A stretch of DNA of 64,000 nt from Gammaproteobacteria bacterium (GTDB lineage: Bacteria > Pseudomonadota > Gammaproteobacteria > Steroidobacterales > Steroidobacteraceae): NCBI GenBank assembly GCA_027459765.1, contig DAIDHD010000067.1:23968-87967 (forward strand), read 5' to 3'. Made by a program: the position numbers and the translations under genes. The notes under the pieces were generated by a model, which was given only the letters and a program-made list of their open reading frames with translations, did not search any database and had not been told where the DNA came from. Each line of letters starts with the position of its first letter. Positions within the stretch are counted from its first letter, which is position 1. Positions 16,426-27,874 of this stretch are shown here, piece after piece.

Positions 16426-18807
16426 TCACGGCAGCTGCGTGTCGCGAGCCGAATATCCGCGAATTTCCTGTTCCAGGAACGAATCCGCAGGCTTTCCGAC
16501 CGAACTCAAGCCCGTGAGTTCCAATTGTAATGCAATCGACGTGTCCAGTCCTCCGAGACGGTTGGTGAGGTAGCGGCGCTGCACGAGTTCCAGCCGCCAG
16601 CAGCAGCTGCGGTAGGCGAAGCCGGCCACCTGTTCGATCGTCTGGTGGTCCGGAATGGAGTACACCCAGCGACCGACCGAGCTCCAGTGGTCGGAGATCG
16701 GCCAGGCGAAGGAGCCGTCCCACTGCTTGAGGATCCCCGCCTGGAAACGGTAGCCCAAATTGATGATCCGTGTCGGGTCGGGGCGGTACTGCACCGACAC
16801 CTCCGACTTGTCGGTCTGCGAGGTGTAGGGGTTCCACTGGTAGGCCATGTCGACCCCGAAGTCGTGGTACGCGGTCAGCGTCACCTCGGCGACGATGTCG
16901 GAGCCGCCGTAGATGGCTGCCGACTGGGCCGCGGCCGCCGCGGCCGTGGCGTGCGACCAGGCGTAGGCGTAGCCCGCCGGCGCTTCCACCAGCATGGGCA
17001 TGGTGGCGCCGGCCGAGGGCCAGATGTACTGGTACGGCCCCGGCAGCAGGAACTGGTTGACGCGCGGCGGCGGTGCCGCGAAGCCGGTGGCGAGGCTCTG
17101 CAGCAGGGTCGCGGGCAGATCGACCCGCGGCGTGGTGAAGTAGTGGATCTGGCCGAGGGTCGCGGCCAGGTACTCCGCGCCGGTCGACGGATCGAACAGG
17201 CGGGTGGTGAGCGCCGCGGCCACCTGGTTGGCGTCGCTGATGCGATCGTCGCCGACGTAGCGATTGGAGCGGAACAACTCCACTAGGTTCAGATCCGGCA
17301 GGCCGGTGTCGAAGATCGGCAGCGCGTCCTGGTTCCGGTAGGGCGTGTAGCTATACATCAGGCGCGGTTCGAGCGTCTGGGTGCGCTGCCCGGAGCCGTT
17401 GTCGCGTTCGAATACCAGGCCGCTGTCGACCCGCGCGTAGGGTAGCGAGCGGCTCGGCGAGGACGGTTCGCCCGGCGTCGTGTCGTAGAGTTCGTATTGG
17501 GTGTAGTGGTAGCCCACCGCCGGTTCGAAGAAGTATCCGGGTCCGCGGCTCGACCAGCGCAGTTCCGGCGAGGCGTCGAGCCGCACGCCGCGCGGTCCGG
17601 TCTCGCGCAGGAAGTTCACCGCCTCGCCGTCCAGCACGAACTCGAGCGGCGTGTTCCACAGCGGCATGAGGCCCTCGGCTTGAACCGCCGGAACCCGCGA
17701 GTAGGGCCGCAGGTCCGCCAGCACCAGGTTGTCGATGGTCTGCCAGTTCTGCAGTTCGGCGCGCACCCGCCAGACGTCGTCGTAGTACTTCAGTTCGGCG
17801 CGCCGCTCGAGATAGGTGACGCTGGTCTGGTCGGAACCCACCGCGAAGTCCTGGAAGTAGTTGACGTCGCTGACGCTCGCGACGTCGGCGTCGAAACGCA
17901 GCCCGCGTTCGAGGTCGGTGACGTCGGTGAAGTGCAGGTAGCTGCGATCGATGTGCCGCTGCGCGTCGTTCGGCAGGAAGCTGCCCTCGAGCTTGCCGGT
18001 GGAACTCTGGGTCAGGTAGCGAAACTCGCCCGCGAGCTGCTCGCCACGCGCGCTCAGCACGCCGGGTGTGAGCGTCAGATCGTAGTTCGGCGCCAGGTCG
18101 AAGTAATAGGGAACCTCGAGCTGGAAGCCGTTGCTGCCGGAGTGGCCGATCACGGGGAACAGCAGTCCGCTCTTGCGCTCGTCGCCCAGCGGGAACGACA
18201 GGTACGGTGTGTAGAACACCGGCACGTCCTTGAAGCGCATCAGCACGTGGCGTGCGACGCCCTGCTGCGTCCCGGTGTCGAGGGCGATCTGGTCGGCTTC
18301 GAGGAGCCAGTCGCGATTGCCGGGCGGGCAGGTGGTGTAGTCGACCTGGCTCAAGTCGATGACGCCGTTCGGCGTCACCGCGATCTCGCGCGCGTGGCCG
18401 CGCCCGTGGCGGTCGAGGATCTGGAAATCCGCCTGGTCGAAGCTCGCCGCCCCGATGGTGTCGTAGACGCCGGAGGCGCTGTCCACGCGCAGCTGGGGGT
18501 CCTCGAAGTTCACCGAACCCTTCACCGTGACGCGGCCGGTCGCCTGGTCGTACTCGACCGAGTCGGCGGAGACGATACGGCCGTCCTGACGCGCGCGGAC
18601 GTTACCGGTGAACACCCCGTGATCCTCGCCGAGCACGGCGGAATCGCTGTCGATGAACAGGCGGTGGTCCTCGTCCGGTATGACGACGTCGCGGGTCACG
18701 ACGCGCTTCGGGGGCGCGGGGCACAGCTGCGCGGCGCGCGCGGCGGCGAGCGCGGACACCAGCAGCACGGCGACCGATGCGGCGGGAACGTACGCAACCT
18801 TGAGCAA
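16426..18807 (-). CDS. lptD: LPS-assembly outer-membrane protein LptD
   Basis: The protein has 793 residues from the preferred TTG at 18807, giving a signal peptide MLKVAYVPAASVAVLLVSALAAARA and an AAGG-type ribosome site (TTAAGGCG). It inserts LPS into the outer leaflet with LptE. An OstA/LptA-like beta-jellyroll domain (RQDGRIVSADSVEYDQATGRV) precedes the barrel. Vicinal Cys near the end (YRSCCWRLEL) and an early Cys (CPAPP) suit the inter-domain disulfides. An ATG at 18870 would add 21 residues without ribosome site and would overlap the amgK start codon. It is divergent from amgK. Confidence 0.95.
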   Translation of the reverse strand: MLKVAYVPAASVAVLLVSALAAARAAQLCPAPPKRVVTRDVVIPDEDHRLFIDSDSAVLGEDHGVFTGNVRARQDGRIVSADSVEYDQATGRVTVKGSVNFEDPQLRVDSASGVYDTIGAASFDQADFQILDRHGRGHAREIAVTPNGVIDLSQVDYTTCPPGNRDWLLEADQIALDTGTQQGVARHVLMRFKDVPVFYTPYLSFPLGDERKSGLLFPVIGHSGSNGFQLEVPYYFDLAPNYDLTLTPGVLSARGEQLAGEFRYLTQSSTGKLEGSFLPNDAQRHIDRSYLHFTDVTDLERGLRFDADVASVSDVNYFQDFAVGSDQTSVTYLERRAELKYYDDVWRVRAELQNWQTIDNLVLADLRPYSRVPAVQAEGLMPLWNTPLEFVLDGEAVNFLRETGPRGVRLDASPELRWSSRGPGYFFEPAVGYHYTQYELYDTTPGEPSSPSRSLPYARVDSGLVFERDNGSGQRTQTLEPRLMYSYTPYRNQDALPIFDTGLPDLNLVELFRSNRYVGDDRISDANQVAAALTTRLFDPSTGAEYLAATLGQIHYFTTPRVDLPATLLQSLATGFAAPPPRVNQFLLPGPYQYIWPSAGATMPMLVEAPAGYAYAWSHATAAAAAAQSAAIYGGSDIVAEVTLTAYHDFGVDMAYQWNPYTSQTDKSEVSVQYRPDPTRIINLGYRFQAGILKQWDGSFAWPISDHWSSVGRWVYSIPDHQTIEQVAGFAYRSCCWRLELVQRRYLTNRLGGLDTSIALQLELTGLSSVGKPADSFLEQEIRGYSARDTQLP

Positions 18808-18825
18808 AGTCGATCGCCTTAACCG

Positions 18826-18831
18826 GTATAC
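18826..18831 (+). promoter_or_regulatory. -10 candidate for amgK in the lptD/amgK divergent region
   Basis: TATACT lies about 38 bp before the amgK ATG. A TTGAGC upstream is at 21 bp spacing, longer than ideal, so only the -10 is suggested. Confidence 0.3.
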
Positions 18832-18868
18832 TGAGGGGGCCGCATTCGCGGTGGTCGAATGGTCAAGC

Positions 18869-20631
<1,763 letters not shown>

Positions 20632-20633
20632 GG

Positions 20634-20639
20634 TACCAT
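20634..20639 (+). promoter_or_regulatory. Weak -10-like box before lipA
   Basis: TACCAT, then GCGCGC, then the lipA ATG: the same spacing and the same six-base spacer as at haaO. The box is a poor match, so this is a tentative entry. Confidence 0.2.
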
Positions 20640-20645
20640 GCGCGC

Positions 20646-21710
20646 ATGCGCGAGTTCAAGGGTATTCCCATTCACGCCGTGAGGAGCGGCGAGAAGTACA
20701 CCACCCCGCAGGGCTTCACCGCCATCAAGGACGGCATCCGCGCGGCGACGCCCGCGGGCACCGCGGAACCCGCGGCCGCGGCTGCGCCGGCGGCGCGCAA
20801 GCCCGCCTGGCTGCGCGCGCCGCTGCCGGCCGGAGAGCGCTTCGCCAGCGTCAAGGGCATCGTCCGCGACCACGCGCTGAGCACGGTGTGCGAAGAGGCC
20901 AAGTGCCCGAACATCGGCGAGTGCTGGAACGCCGGCACCGCCACCATCATGCTGATGGGGTCGGTCTGCACCCGCGCCTGCCGGTTCTGCGCCGTGGACA
21001 CGGGCAATCCCCGTGGCTGGCTCGATCGCGACGAACCCGAGAACGTCGCCCGCTCGGTGGAACTGATGGGGCTCACCTACGTGGTGCTGACGTCGGTCGA
21101 CCGTGACGATCTTGCGGACGGCGGCGCGGCCCACTACGCCGCCGCGGTGCGGGCGATCAAGCGGCGCACCCCGCGCACCGCCGTCGAGGCGCTGGTCCCC
21201 GACTTCGGCGGGGTCGTCGAGCACGTGCACACGGTGGTGGACACGGGGCTCGAGGTGTTCGCGCAGAACGTCGAGACGGTCGAGCGGCTGACCCACCCGG
21301 TGCGCGATCCGCGCGCGGGCTATCGGCGCACGCTCGAGGTGCTCGCCGCGGCCAAGCGCCGCCGTCCGCAGGTGCTCACCAAGACCAGTCTGATGCTCGG
21401 CCTGGGGGAGACCGACGCGGAGATCCGGCGCACGCTCGAGGATCTGCGCGCCGCCTCGGTCGACATCCTCACTCTCGGACAGTATCTGCGTCCGACCCCG
21501 AATCACCTCGCCGTGGAGCGCTTCGTGACCCCGGCCGCGTTCGACCACTATCGCGAGTGGGCACTCGACATGGGGTTCCTCGAGTGCGTGGCCGGACCGC
21601 TGGTGCGGTCGAGCTACCGTGCGGAGCGCGCCCTGGCGCGCAACAACGCGGGCCTCGACAACGAGTCGCTCGCGAGGCGCGCCGCGCAAGGCCCGCGCCG
21701 CGGTTCGTGA
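20646..21710 (+). CDS. lipA: Lipoyl synthase
   Basis: The protein has 354 residues. This radical SAM enzyme inserts two sulfurs into octanoyl-protein. The auxiliary cluster motif [12 protein letters not shown] and the radical SAM motif CTRACRFC are present, with [19 protein letters not shown] and the C-terminal GPLVRSSY serine ligand. It starts at ATG 20646; longer frames upstream run into murU. About 40 extra residues between SGEKY and the catalytic core include an Ala/Pro-rich linker ([15 protein letters not shown]), longer than usual. The stop overlaps lipB. Confidence 0.97.
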   Translation: MREFKGIPIHAVRSGEKYTTPQGFTAIKDGIRAATPAGTAEPAAAAAPAARKPAWLRAPLPAGERFASVKGIVRDHALSTVCEEAKCPNIGECWNAGTATIMLMGSVCTRACRFCAVDTGNPRGWLDRDEPENVARSVELMGLTYVVLTSVDRDDLADGGAAHYAAAVRAIKRRTPRTAVEALVPDFGGVVEHVHTVVDTGLEVFAQNVETVERLTHPVRDPRAGYRRTLEVLAAAKRRRPQVLTKTSLMLGLGETDAEIRRTLEDLRAASVDILTLGQYLRPTPNHLAVERFVTPAAFDHYREWALDMGFLECVAGPLVRSSYRAERALARNNAGLDNESLARRAAQGPRRGS

Positions 21711-22390
21711 ACGCCGTGGGCGGCGTGCCGCCGCCGCGGATCAGGTCGCTCGCGACGGCCGATTACGAACCGACCTGGCGGGCGATGCAGGCGTTCACCG
21801 CGAGCCGCGTCGCCGACACCCCCGACGAGATCTGGTTCGTCGAGCACCCGCCCGTGTTCACGCTCGGAATGAACGCGAGCCGTGAACACCTGCTCGCGCC
21901 GGGCGACATTCCGGTGGTGGCGGTGGATCGCGGCGGCCAGGTGACCTACCACGGTCCGGGCCAGCTCGTGGTCTATCCGCTGGTCGATCTGCGCCGCCTG
22001 GGGCTCGGCGTGCGGCCGCTGGTGGAGGCGCTGGAAAACGCCGTCATCGACTACGCCGCCGAGTGCGGCATCCGCGCGCGCGGCTCGCGCGCCGCGCCCG
22101 GCGTGTACGTGGGCGAGGCGAAGCTCGCGAGCGTGGGGCTGCGCGTGCGGCGCGGCGCGAGCTACCACGGACTCGCCCTCAACGTCTCGTTGGACCTCGA
22201 GCCGTTCGCGCGCATCAACCCGTGCGGTTACCGCGGCCTCGCGGTGACCCGGCTTGCCGACCTGTGTGCGGTGACCGACGTGGGCGCGGCGGCGCGCGGA
22301 TTCGAGCCGCACCTGCTCGCGCGCCTGTACGGCGGCGCCGCGGCTCAGAGCGCCATCAGCACCGCTTCGCAGGCGGTGAGTTCGCGGTAG
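21707..22390 (+). CDS. lipB: Octanoyl-ACP:protein N-octanoyltransferase
   Basis: The protein has 227 residues. It transfers octanoyl from ACP to lipoyl domains, the step before LipA. Motifs: [34 protein letters not shown], the catalytic Lys in [13 protein letters not shown] and catalytic Cys in [13 protein letters not shown]. The GTG at 21707 overlaps the lipA stop. The order lipA-lipB is reversed relative to E. coli. The last 46 bp overlap the end of ybeD on the other strand. Confidence 0.96.
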   Translation: MNAVGGVPPPRIRSLATADYEPTWRAMQAFTASRVADTPDEIWFVEHPPVFTLGMNASREHLLAPGDIPVVAVDRGGQVTYHGPGQLVVYPLVDLRRLGLGVRPLVEALENAVIDYAAECGIRARGSRAAPGVYVGEAKLASVGLRVRRGASYHGLALNVSLDLEPFARINPCGYRGLAVTRLADLCAVTDVGAAARGFEPHLLARLYGGAAAQSAISTASQAVSSR

Positions 22391-22608
22391 ATCGCGTCGA
22401 GCTGCTCGCGGCTGGTGGCGGTCACCACGTAGGTGAGGGCGATGAAATTGCCGTCGCCGCTCGGCCGCGAACGCACCGCCGACTCGGCCACCGGCCCCGC
22501 GTGCCTCTCGATGATCGCCTGCGTCAGTTCCCGCAGCCGCGCGCCGTGCCGGCCCATGACCTTGATGGGGAACTCGGTCGGAAAGGTGAGCGGTGATTTC
22601 TCGTTCAC
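22345..22608 (-). CDS. ybeD: YbeD/DUF493 family protein
   Basis: The protein has 87 residues. The family core [13 protein letters not shown], then a helix ending [27 protein letters not shown], matches the ACT-like DUF493 fold seen in E. coli YbeD. Its exact role is unknown; it is linked by position to lipB and dacA. Here it is convergent with lipB and overlaps it by 46 bp; its ATG overlaps the dat stop (ATGA). Confidence 0.92.
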   Translation of the reverse strand: MNEKSPLTFPTEFPIKVMGRHGARLRELTQAIIERHAGPVAESAVRSRPSGDGNFIALTYVVTATSREQLDAIYRELTACEAVLMAL

Positions 22609-23480
22609 AGGGCGGGGCTTGTGGCGATTTCGCGAATGTAGTCGACGAACGCCCGGTGCAGGCGCCTAAAGGCCGGTCCGGGCAGTCCGTCGCCGACCGG
22701 CCGGCCGTCGAGCCGCGTCACCGGCACGATCCCCCGGGTGGAGAAGGCGAGCCACATCTCGTGTGCGCCGCGCAGCGCGGCTTCGGACACCGCGACGCTC
22801 TCACAGCGCATGCCGAGCCTCTCGGCGAGTTCGACCACCACCTCGCGGGTGGTGCCCGGCAGGATGTGGTGGCCGTTCGGGGGCGTGCGCACGACTCCGT
22901 CCGTGACCACGTGCACCGTGGTCGAGGAGCCCTCGGTGAGCACGCCGTTCTCGAGCATGATGGTCTCGTACGCCCCGGCGTCCACGGCCAGGCGCTTCAG
23001 CAGCACGTTCGCGAGCAACGCGGTGGACTTGATGTCGCGCCGCTCCCAGCGCGTGTCGTGGGCGGTGATCGCCGCGACGCCGCGCTCGAGAAGCCGCGCG
23101 TCCAGCGGGTCGAGCGTCGAGGCGTAGGCGAACACCGTCGGCGCGAGACCGTCGGGCCAGGCGTGATTGCGGCCGTGTTCGGCGCCGCGGGTCACCTGCA
23201 GATAGACGTACAGGTCGCCGCCGCCGTTGCGCGTCACCAGTTCGGCGAGCAGCCGGTCCCACTCCGCGTGGGTGTGCGGAGAGGCCATGCGGATCCCGGC
23301 CAGGCTGCGCACCAGGCGATCGAGGTGCGAGCGGAGCCGGAACAGTCGACCGCCATAGACCGGGATCACCTCGTAGACGGCGTCGCCGAACAGGAACGCG
23401 CGATCGAACGGCGAGACGCGCGCCTCGGCGAGCGGCAGGAACTCGCCGTTTAGGTAGCCGATGGGCCGCGGACCGCTCAC
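22605..23480 (-). CDS. dat: D-amino acid aminotransferase (class IV PLP transaminase)
   Basis: The protein has 291 residues from GTG 23480. It interconverts D-alanine and D-glutamate through 2-oxo acids, feeding peptidoglycan. The fold type IV markers are PFDRAFLFGDAVYEV, the PLP Lys151 in RDIKSTALLANV and ENGVLTEGSSTTVHVV. Placement between dacA and ybeD fits a wall-precursor role. A branched-chain or aminodeoxychorismate lyase activity is less likely, but the specificity is inferred. The stop overlaps ybeD. Confidence 0.9.
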   Translation of the reverse strand: MSGPRPIGYLNGEFLPLAEARVSPFDRAFLFGDAVYEVIPVYGGRLFRLRSHLDRLVRSLAGIRMASPHTHAEWDRLLAELVTRNGGGDLYVYLQVTRGAEHGRNHAWPDGLAPTVFAYASTLDPLDARLLERGVAAITAHDTRWERRDIKSTALLANVLLKRLAVDAGAYETIMLENGVLTEGSSTTVHVVTDGVVRTPPNGHHILPGTTREVVVELAERLGMRCESVAVSEAALRGAHEMWLAFSTRGIVPVTRLDGRPVGDGLPGPAFRRLHRAFVDYIREIATSPAL

Positions 23481-23493
23481 GGGCGCGCGACCG

Positions 23494-24654
23494 TCAGCTG
23501 AACCACAGCCGCACCGTGTCGACCAGCCCGCGCCACCAGCCGCCGGGAGGCACTTCCTTGAGCGGGTGAAGCGGCAGCTCGACGATGCCGTGGCCGGCGG
23601 CACTGACGTGCAGCGCGCCGACGTCGGCGTCGACCGGCAGCGGCGCGATGAGACGCGGCTTGAGGTCGACCGTGGTCTTGACCTCCTTGGCCTGGTCGCG
23701 CGGCACCGTCACGTACACGTCCTTGCGCACGCCCACGTCCACGGTCGGCTCGTCCGCCTTCCACACCGGCGTGGTGGCGAGCTTGGCGCCGGCGCGCGCG
23801 ACGAGCTCGGTGTCGTAGAACGTGAAGCCGTAATTGAGCAGCGCCGCGCTGGCGTTCTCGCGGCCCTTGAAGCTCCCCGAGCCGAGGATCACCGACACCA
23901 GGCGCATGCCGTCGCGCAGCGAGGAGGTGACCAGACAGAAGCCCGCCGACTCCGTGTGTCCGGTCTTGAGGCCGTCCACCGTCGGGTCCTTCTCCAGCAG
24001 GCCGTTGCGGTTCTGCTGCCGGATGCCGTTGTGCTCGAACTCGCGCACCGAGAAGTACTTGTAGTACTGCGGGTAGTCACGAATCAGCGCGATCGCGAGC
24101 AGCGACAGGTCGCGCGCCGTGGTGTAGTGCTGCGGTGACGGCAGTCCCGAGGCGTTCTCGAAGTGGCTGCCGACCATCCCCAAGCTCTTCGCGGTCGAGT
24201 TCATGAGCTGTGCGAAGGTCTCTTCCGTCCCGGCGATCTTCTCGGCGAGCGCGATGGTGGCGTCGTTTCCCGACTGCACGATCATGCCGAGGATGAGGTC
24301 CTGCACCGTCACCGGCTTGCCGAGTTCGATGAAGGTGCGCGAGCCCTCCGCGCGCCAGGCGTGCTCGCTCACCAGCACCGGTTCGTCGAGCTTGAGCTTG
24401 CCGGCGGCGAGCTCGCGAAACACGATGTAAGAGGTCATCAGCTTGGTGAGGCTCGCCGGCTCCATGCGCGCGGTCGCGTCCTTGGCGGCGAGCACCTTGT
24501 CGGTATGGAAGTCCACCAGGATGTACGCCCGGGCGTCCACGTCCGGCGGCGAGGGAATCGCCACGGACGGCGCGGCGGGCGCATCGGCCGCCACGGCGGC
24601 AAGGGGTTGCACGAGCGCGAGGCACAGCAGCCAGGCGGGTGATTTGCGCATCAT
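23494..24654 (-). CDS. dacA: D-alanyl-D-alanine carboxypeptidase (PBP5/6 type)
   Basis: The protein has 386 residues. A signal peptide (1-23) is followed by the transpeptidase domain with Ser68-x-x-Lys71 (SLTK), Ser128-Gly-Asn130 and Lys230-Thr-Gly. The C-terminal domain of about 100 residues ends in an amphipathic anchor (WWRGLVDTVRLWF) for the inner-membrane surface. It trims the terminal D-Ala of stem peptides. It is next to rlpA and mltB. Confidence 0.96.
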   Translation of the reverse strand: MMRKSPAWLLCLALVQPLAAVAADAPAAPSVAIPSPPDVDARAYILVDFHTDKVLAAKDATARMEPASLTKLMTSYIVFRELAAGKLKLDEPVLVSEHAWRAEGSRTFIELGKPVTVQDLILGMIVQSGNDATIALAEKIAGTEETFAQLMNSTAKSLGMVGSHFENASGLPSPQHYTTARDLSLLAIALIRDYPQYYKYFSVREFEHNGIRQQNRNGLLEKDPTVDGLKTGHTESAGFCLVTSSLRDGMRLVSVILGSGSFKGRENASAALLNYGFTFYDTELVARAGAKLATTPVWKADEPTVDVGVRKDVYVTVPRDQAKEVKTTVDLKPRLIAPLPVDADVGALHVSAAGHGIVELPLHPLKEVPPGGWWRGLVDTVRLWFS

Positions 24655-24781
24655 GATGAGCGGATACCTCGGTCTTCAGGCACGCGAATGGGACGTCGTG
24701 TTCGACGCAGGCGCGACACTTTAGTTCGCCGGTCCCGCTCGGGCAACGTCCGCCGCATCCTCGCCGCTGTGGGTGCCGCGG

Positions 24782-25684
24782 TCAGTCGAGCGCGAGGCGC
24801 GCATCGTGCACCCCGACGCGCTCCAGATCGGCGACGATGCGGTCGAAGTCGGGGACACCGGCGACCGGCCCGATGCGGACTCGATACAGTCGCCGGCCCG
24901 CTATCTCGTCCTCGCGTACCCGCACACCGGTGAAACCGCCGCCGCGCAGCCGCGCCGCCAGGCGCTCGGCATTGGCCGGATCGGCGAACGCCCCGGCCTG
25001 CACGAACAGGGCGGCCGGCGGCGGCGCCGGTGGTGACGGGGCGGCGGCCACGGGTGCTGCGGTGACCGGCACTGCGGCCGGGGGCACGGCGGGCCCCGCC
25101 GCGGCCGTGGTGACCGCCGTGGCCCCTGCGGCGGCGCCCGGCTCCAGCGCGCGCACCTCGACCATCGCCGTCCCGTCGCGCAGCATGCCGAGCTTCGCCG
25201 CGGCCGTGTAGGACAGATCGATGATGCGATTGCCGACGAACGGGCCGCGGTCGTTGACGCGCACCACGCAGCTGCGGCCGTTCTGCAGATTGGTCACGCG
25301 CACGTAAGTCGGCAGCGGCAACGTGCGATGCGCGGCGGTCATGGCGTACATGTCGTACGGCTCGCCGGTGGAGGTGCGCTCCTCGTGAAAGCCCGGTCCA
25401 TACCACGACGCCACGCCGCGCTCGACGTATCCGACCGAGGAGGACAGCACGTAATAGCGCTTGCCGAACACGTCGTAGAACGGCGGGTTGCCGTGGGCCG
25501 CGCGCGGTTCGGCACGCGGGACCGCGTCCGGCACGGTCTCTGGAGCGACCGGCGGGACCGGCGCCGGCACGCGTGTCGCCGGCGGCGGCTCGTGCCGGCG
25601 TGCGCCGCCGAAACAGCCCGCCAGGGCGAGCGCGAGGAGTGCGCCGCCGAGGCGGGGTAACCCGGCCCGGCGCGCCGATCTCAA
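24782..25684 (-). CDS. rlpA: RlpA, septal-ring lytic transglycosylase/SPOR lipoprotein
   Basis: The protein has 300 residues. The lipobox ALAGC acylates Cys24. A double-psi beta-barrel domain ([21 protein letters not shown] ... VRVNDRGPF) carries the catalytic region, an Ala/Pro linker spans about 175-225, and a SPOR domain ([22 protein letters not shown]) binds denuded glycan at the septum. The ATG overlaps the mltB stop (ATGA), so the two hydrolases are coupled. Confidence 0.95.
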   Translation of the reverse strand: MRSARRAGLPRLGGALLALALAGCFGGARRHEPPPATRVPAPVPPVAPETVPDAVPRAEPRAAHGNPPFYDVFGKRYYVLSSSVGYVERGVASWYGPGFHEERTSTGEPYDMYAMTAAHRTLPLPTYVRVTNLQNGRSCVVRVNDRGPFVGNRIIDLSYTAAAKLGMLRDGTAMVEVRALEPGAAAGATAVTTAAAGPAVPPAAVPVTAAPVAAAPSPPAPPPAALFVQAGAFADPANAERLAARLRGGGFTGVRVREDEIAGRRLYRVRIGPVAGVPDFDRIVADLERVGVHDARLALD

Positions 25685-26718
25685 GGCGCGCTCCGGGCGC
25701 TGGTGGCGACGGGCACCGGGTCCTCGGCGAGCACGCGTTCGCGCAGCGCCTGGGCGAGTTCATGCACGGCCATGCCGTAGAGCGCGCTGTGGTTGTAGCG
25801 GGTGATGACGTAGAAGTTGTTGTAGCCGACCCGGTAGTGCACGCCGTCGGCCTCGTCGAAGGCGATCAACATCGCCGGCGCGTCCGGCGGCAGCTGCGCG
25901 TCGAATTGCACGCCCTTGTCGAGGAGCGAGCGCACCGTGTCGCCGAGCGCGAGCGTGCGCCCGTCGAGTCCGTCGGCGCGCGCGGCATCCACCCGTGCCT
26001 CGCTCAAGACCGGTTCGGCCACGTTCCAGCCGTGTTCCTTCAGATAGTTGCCGACGCTCGCGCACACGTCGCCCCAGTCGTGCCACAGATCGATGTGGCC
26101 GTCCGCGCTCGCGTCGACCGCGAAGCGCCGGTAGTTCGAGGGCATGAATTGCGGCGCGCCCATCGCGCCCGCGTAGGAACCCTTCACGGCCAGCGGATCG
26201 ACGCGCAGATCGCGTGCGAGCAGGATGAATTGTTCGAGTTCGTCGCGGAAGAAGGGCGCGCGGGCGGGGTAGTCGAAGGCGAGTGTGGCGAGCGCATCCA
26301 GCACCCGGTAATTGCCGGTCTGCCGGCCGTAGTAGGTCTCGACGCCGAGGATGGCCGCGAGGTACTCGGGCGGCACGCCCGAGGCGACGCTCGCCCGATC
26401 GAGGTCCTGACGATGGGAGCGCCAGAATTCCGCGCCTTCGCTGATGCGCCGCTCGGTGAGGAAGATCGGCCGGTATTCGTACCAGGGCTTGGCCTTCTCG
26501 GCCGGCCGCTGCATCGCGTCGAGGATCGCCGGCTGGGTCTGCGCCGCGCGCAGAAGTTTGCGCAGCGGCCGCTTCGACAGCGAATCGCGCGCAGCCACTT
26601 CGTCGATGAACCGCTTCACTTCCGGGCGGTGCACGTCGATCGCCGCCGCCGGCGCGGCCGTCGCCGCGCCGAGCAGCAGCCCGATCAGCACCTCGCCGGC
26701 GTGGACTCTGGATCTCAT
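25681..26718 (-). CDS. mltB: Lytic murein transglycosylase B
   Basis: The protein has 345 residues with a cleavable signal peptide ending AAPAAA and no lipobox, so it is probably soluble in the periplasm. The catalytic Glu is in [13 protein letters not shown]; the MltB signature continues [23 protein letters not shown] and [17 protein letters not shown]. It cleaves MurNAc-GlcNAc bonds, making 1,6-anhydro ends that feed AmgK/MurU recycling. Confidence 0.95.
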   Translation of the reverse strand: MRSRVHAGEVLIGLLLGAATAAPAAAIDVHRPEVKRFIDEVAARDSLSKRPLRKLLRAAQTQPAILDAMQRPAEKAKPWYEYRPIFLTERRISEGAEFWRSHRQDLDRASVASGVPPEYLAAILGVETYYGRQTGNYRVLDALATLAFDYPARAPFFRDELEQFILLARDLRVDPLAVKGSYAGAMGAPQFMPSNYRRFAVDASADGHIDLWHDWGDVCASVGNYLKEHGWNVAEPVLSEARVDAARADGLDGRTLALGDTVRSLLDKGVQFDAQLPPDAPAMLIAFDEADGVHYRVGYNNFYVITRYNHSALYGMAVHELAQALRERVLAEDPVPVATSARSAP

Positions 26719-26734
26719 CGCGGAATCCGTTCCC

Positions 26735-27874
26735 TCACGACCTGATCAGCTTGCGGTGCGAGTGCAAGGACATGAGGATGCCGAATCCGGCGAGCAGCGT
26801 CACCATCGAGGTGCCGCCGTAGCTGATGAGCGGCAGCGGCACACCCACCACCGGAAGGATGCCGCTGACCATGCCGGAGTTGACGAACACGTACACGAAG
26901 AAGCCGAGCGCGATCGCGCCGCCCGTCAGGCGCGAGAACGTGTCCTGCCCCTGGGCGGCGAGGTACAGGGCGCGGCCGATGACCACCGCGTACAGGCTCA
27001 GGATGAGAAGCTGGCCGAGCAGCCCGAATTCCTCGCCGATTACCGCGAAGATGAAGTCGGTGGAGCGCTCGGGAAGGAACTCGAGCTGCGCCTGGCTGCC
27101 GTTCATGTAGCCCTTGCCGAAGACCCCGCCCGAACCGATGGCGATCTGGGACTGGATGATGTGGTAGCCCGCGCCGAGCGGGTCGTTCTCCGGATTGAGG
27201 AAAGTGAGAATGCGCTGGCGCTGATATTCGTGGATCACGTGCCAGCCCGCCCAGGCGCCGGCCAGCAGCAGCGGCACCGACACCAGGATGATCTGCAAGG
27301 CAAGGCCGGCGAGCAGCATGACGATCAGTCCGGAGGCCGCGATCAGCAGCGCCGTGCCGAGGTCGGGCTGCAGCACGATCATGCCCGTGGGCACGGCGAT
27401 GAGCGCGCCCATCACCACGAGGTCCCGGAAGGTGGGCGGCAACGGCCGCTCGTGCATGTACCAGGCGCACATCATCGGCACCGCGAGCTTCATGATCTCG
27501 GAGGGCTGGAAGCGCATGAAGCCGACGTCGAGCCAGCGCTGCGCGCCCTTGCCGACGTGCCCCTTGACCATCACCACCGCGAGCAGCAGCACGCCGAGCG
27601 CGTACGCGGCCGGGGCGAACAGGCGCAGGTAGTGCGGGGTGCCGAAGCGCGCGAGCGCGAGCATCGCCGCCACCGCGATCGCGATGTTGATCAGGTGGTG
27701 CTCGACCATCTTCCAGTTCTGTCCCGAGGCGCTGTAGACCACCAGGATGCCGAGGCAGACGATCAGGCCGAGCACGAAGGTGAGCGGTCCGTCCAGGCCG
27801 AGCGCGCGCAGCGTGCGGCTGCCGACGTCGAGGGTGCGGCGCGCGCGTGAGGGGGACAGCTCGTCGTACATCAT
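26735..27874 (-). CDS. rodA: Rod-shape SEDS glycosyltransferase RodA
   Basis: The protein has 379 residues. It polymerises glycan strands for cell elongation with PBP2. About ten membrane helices are visible; SEDS motifs include GAQRWLDVGFMRFQPSEIMKL, GTALLIAASG and GVPLPLISYGGTSM. The extracellular loop RILTFLNPENDPLGAGYHIIQS is typical. It starts ATGATG at 27874, overlapping the mrdA stop. Confidence 0.97.
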   Translation of the reverse strand: MMYDELSPSRARRTLDVGSRTLRALGLDGPLTFVLGLIVCLGILVVYSASGQNWKMVEHHLINIAIAVAAMLALARFGTPHYLRLFAPAAYALGVLLLAVVMVKGHVGKGAQRWLDVGFMRFQPSEIMKLAVPMMCAWYMHERPLPPTFRDLVVMGALIAVPTGMIVLQPDLGTALLIAASGLIVMLLAGLALQIILVSVPLLLAGAWAGWHVIHEYQRQRILTFLNPENDPLGAGYHIIQSQIAIGSGGVFGKGYMNGSQAQLEFLPERSTDFIFAVIGEEFGLLGQLLILSLYAVVIGRALYLAAQGQDTFSRLTGGAIALGFFVYVFVNSGMVSGILPVVGVPLPLISYGGTSMVTLLAGFGILMSLHSHRKLIRS

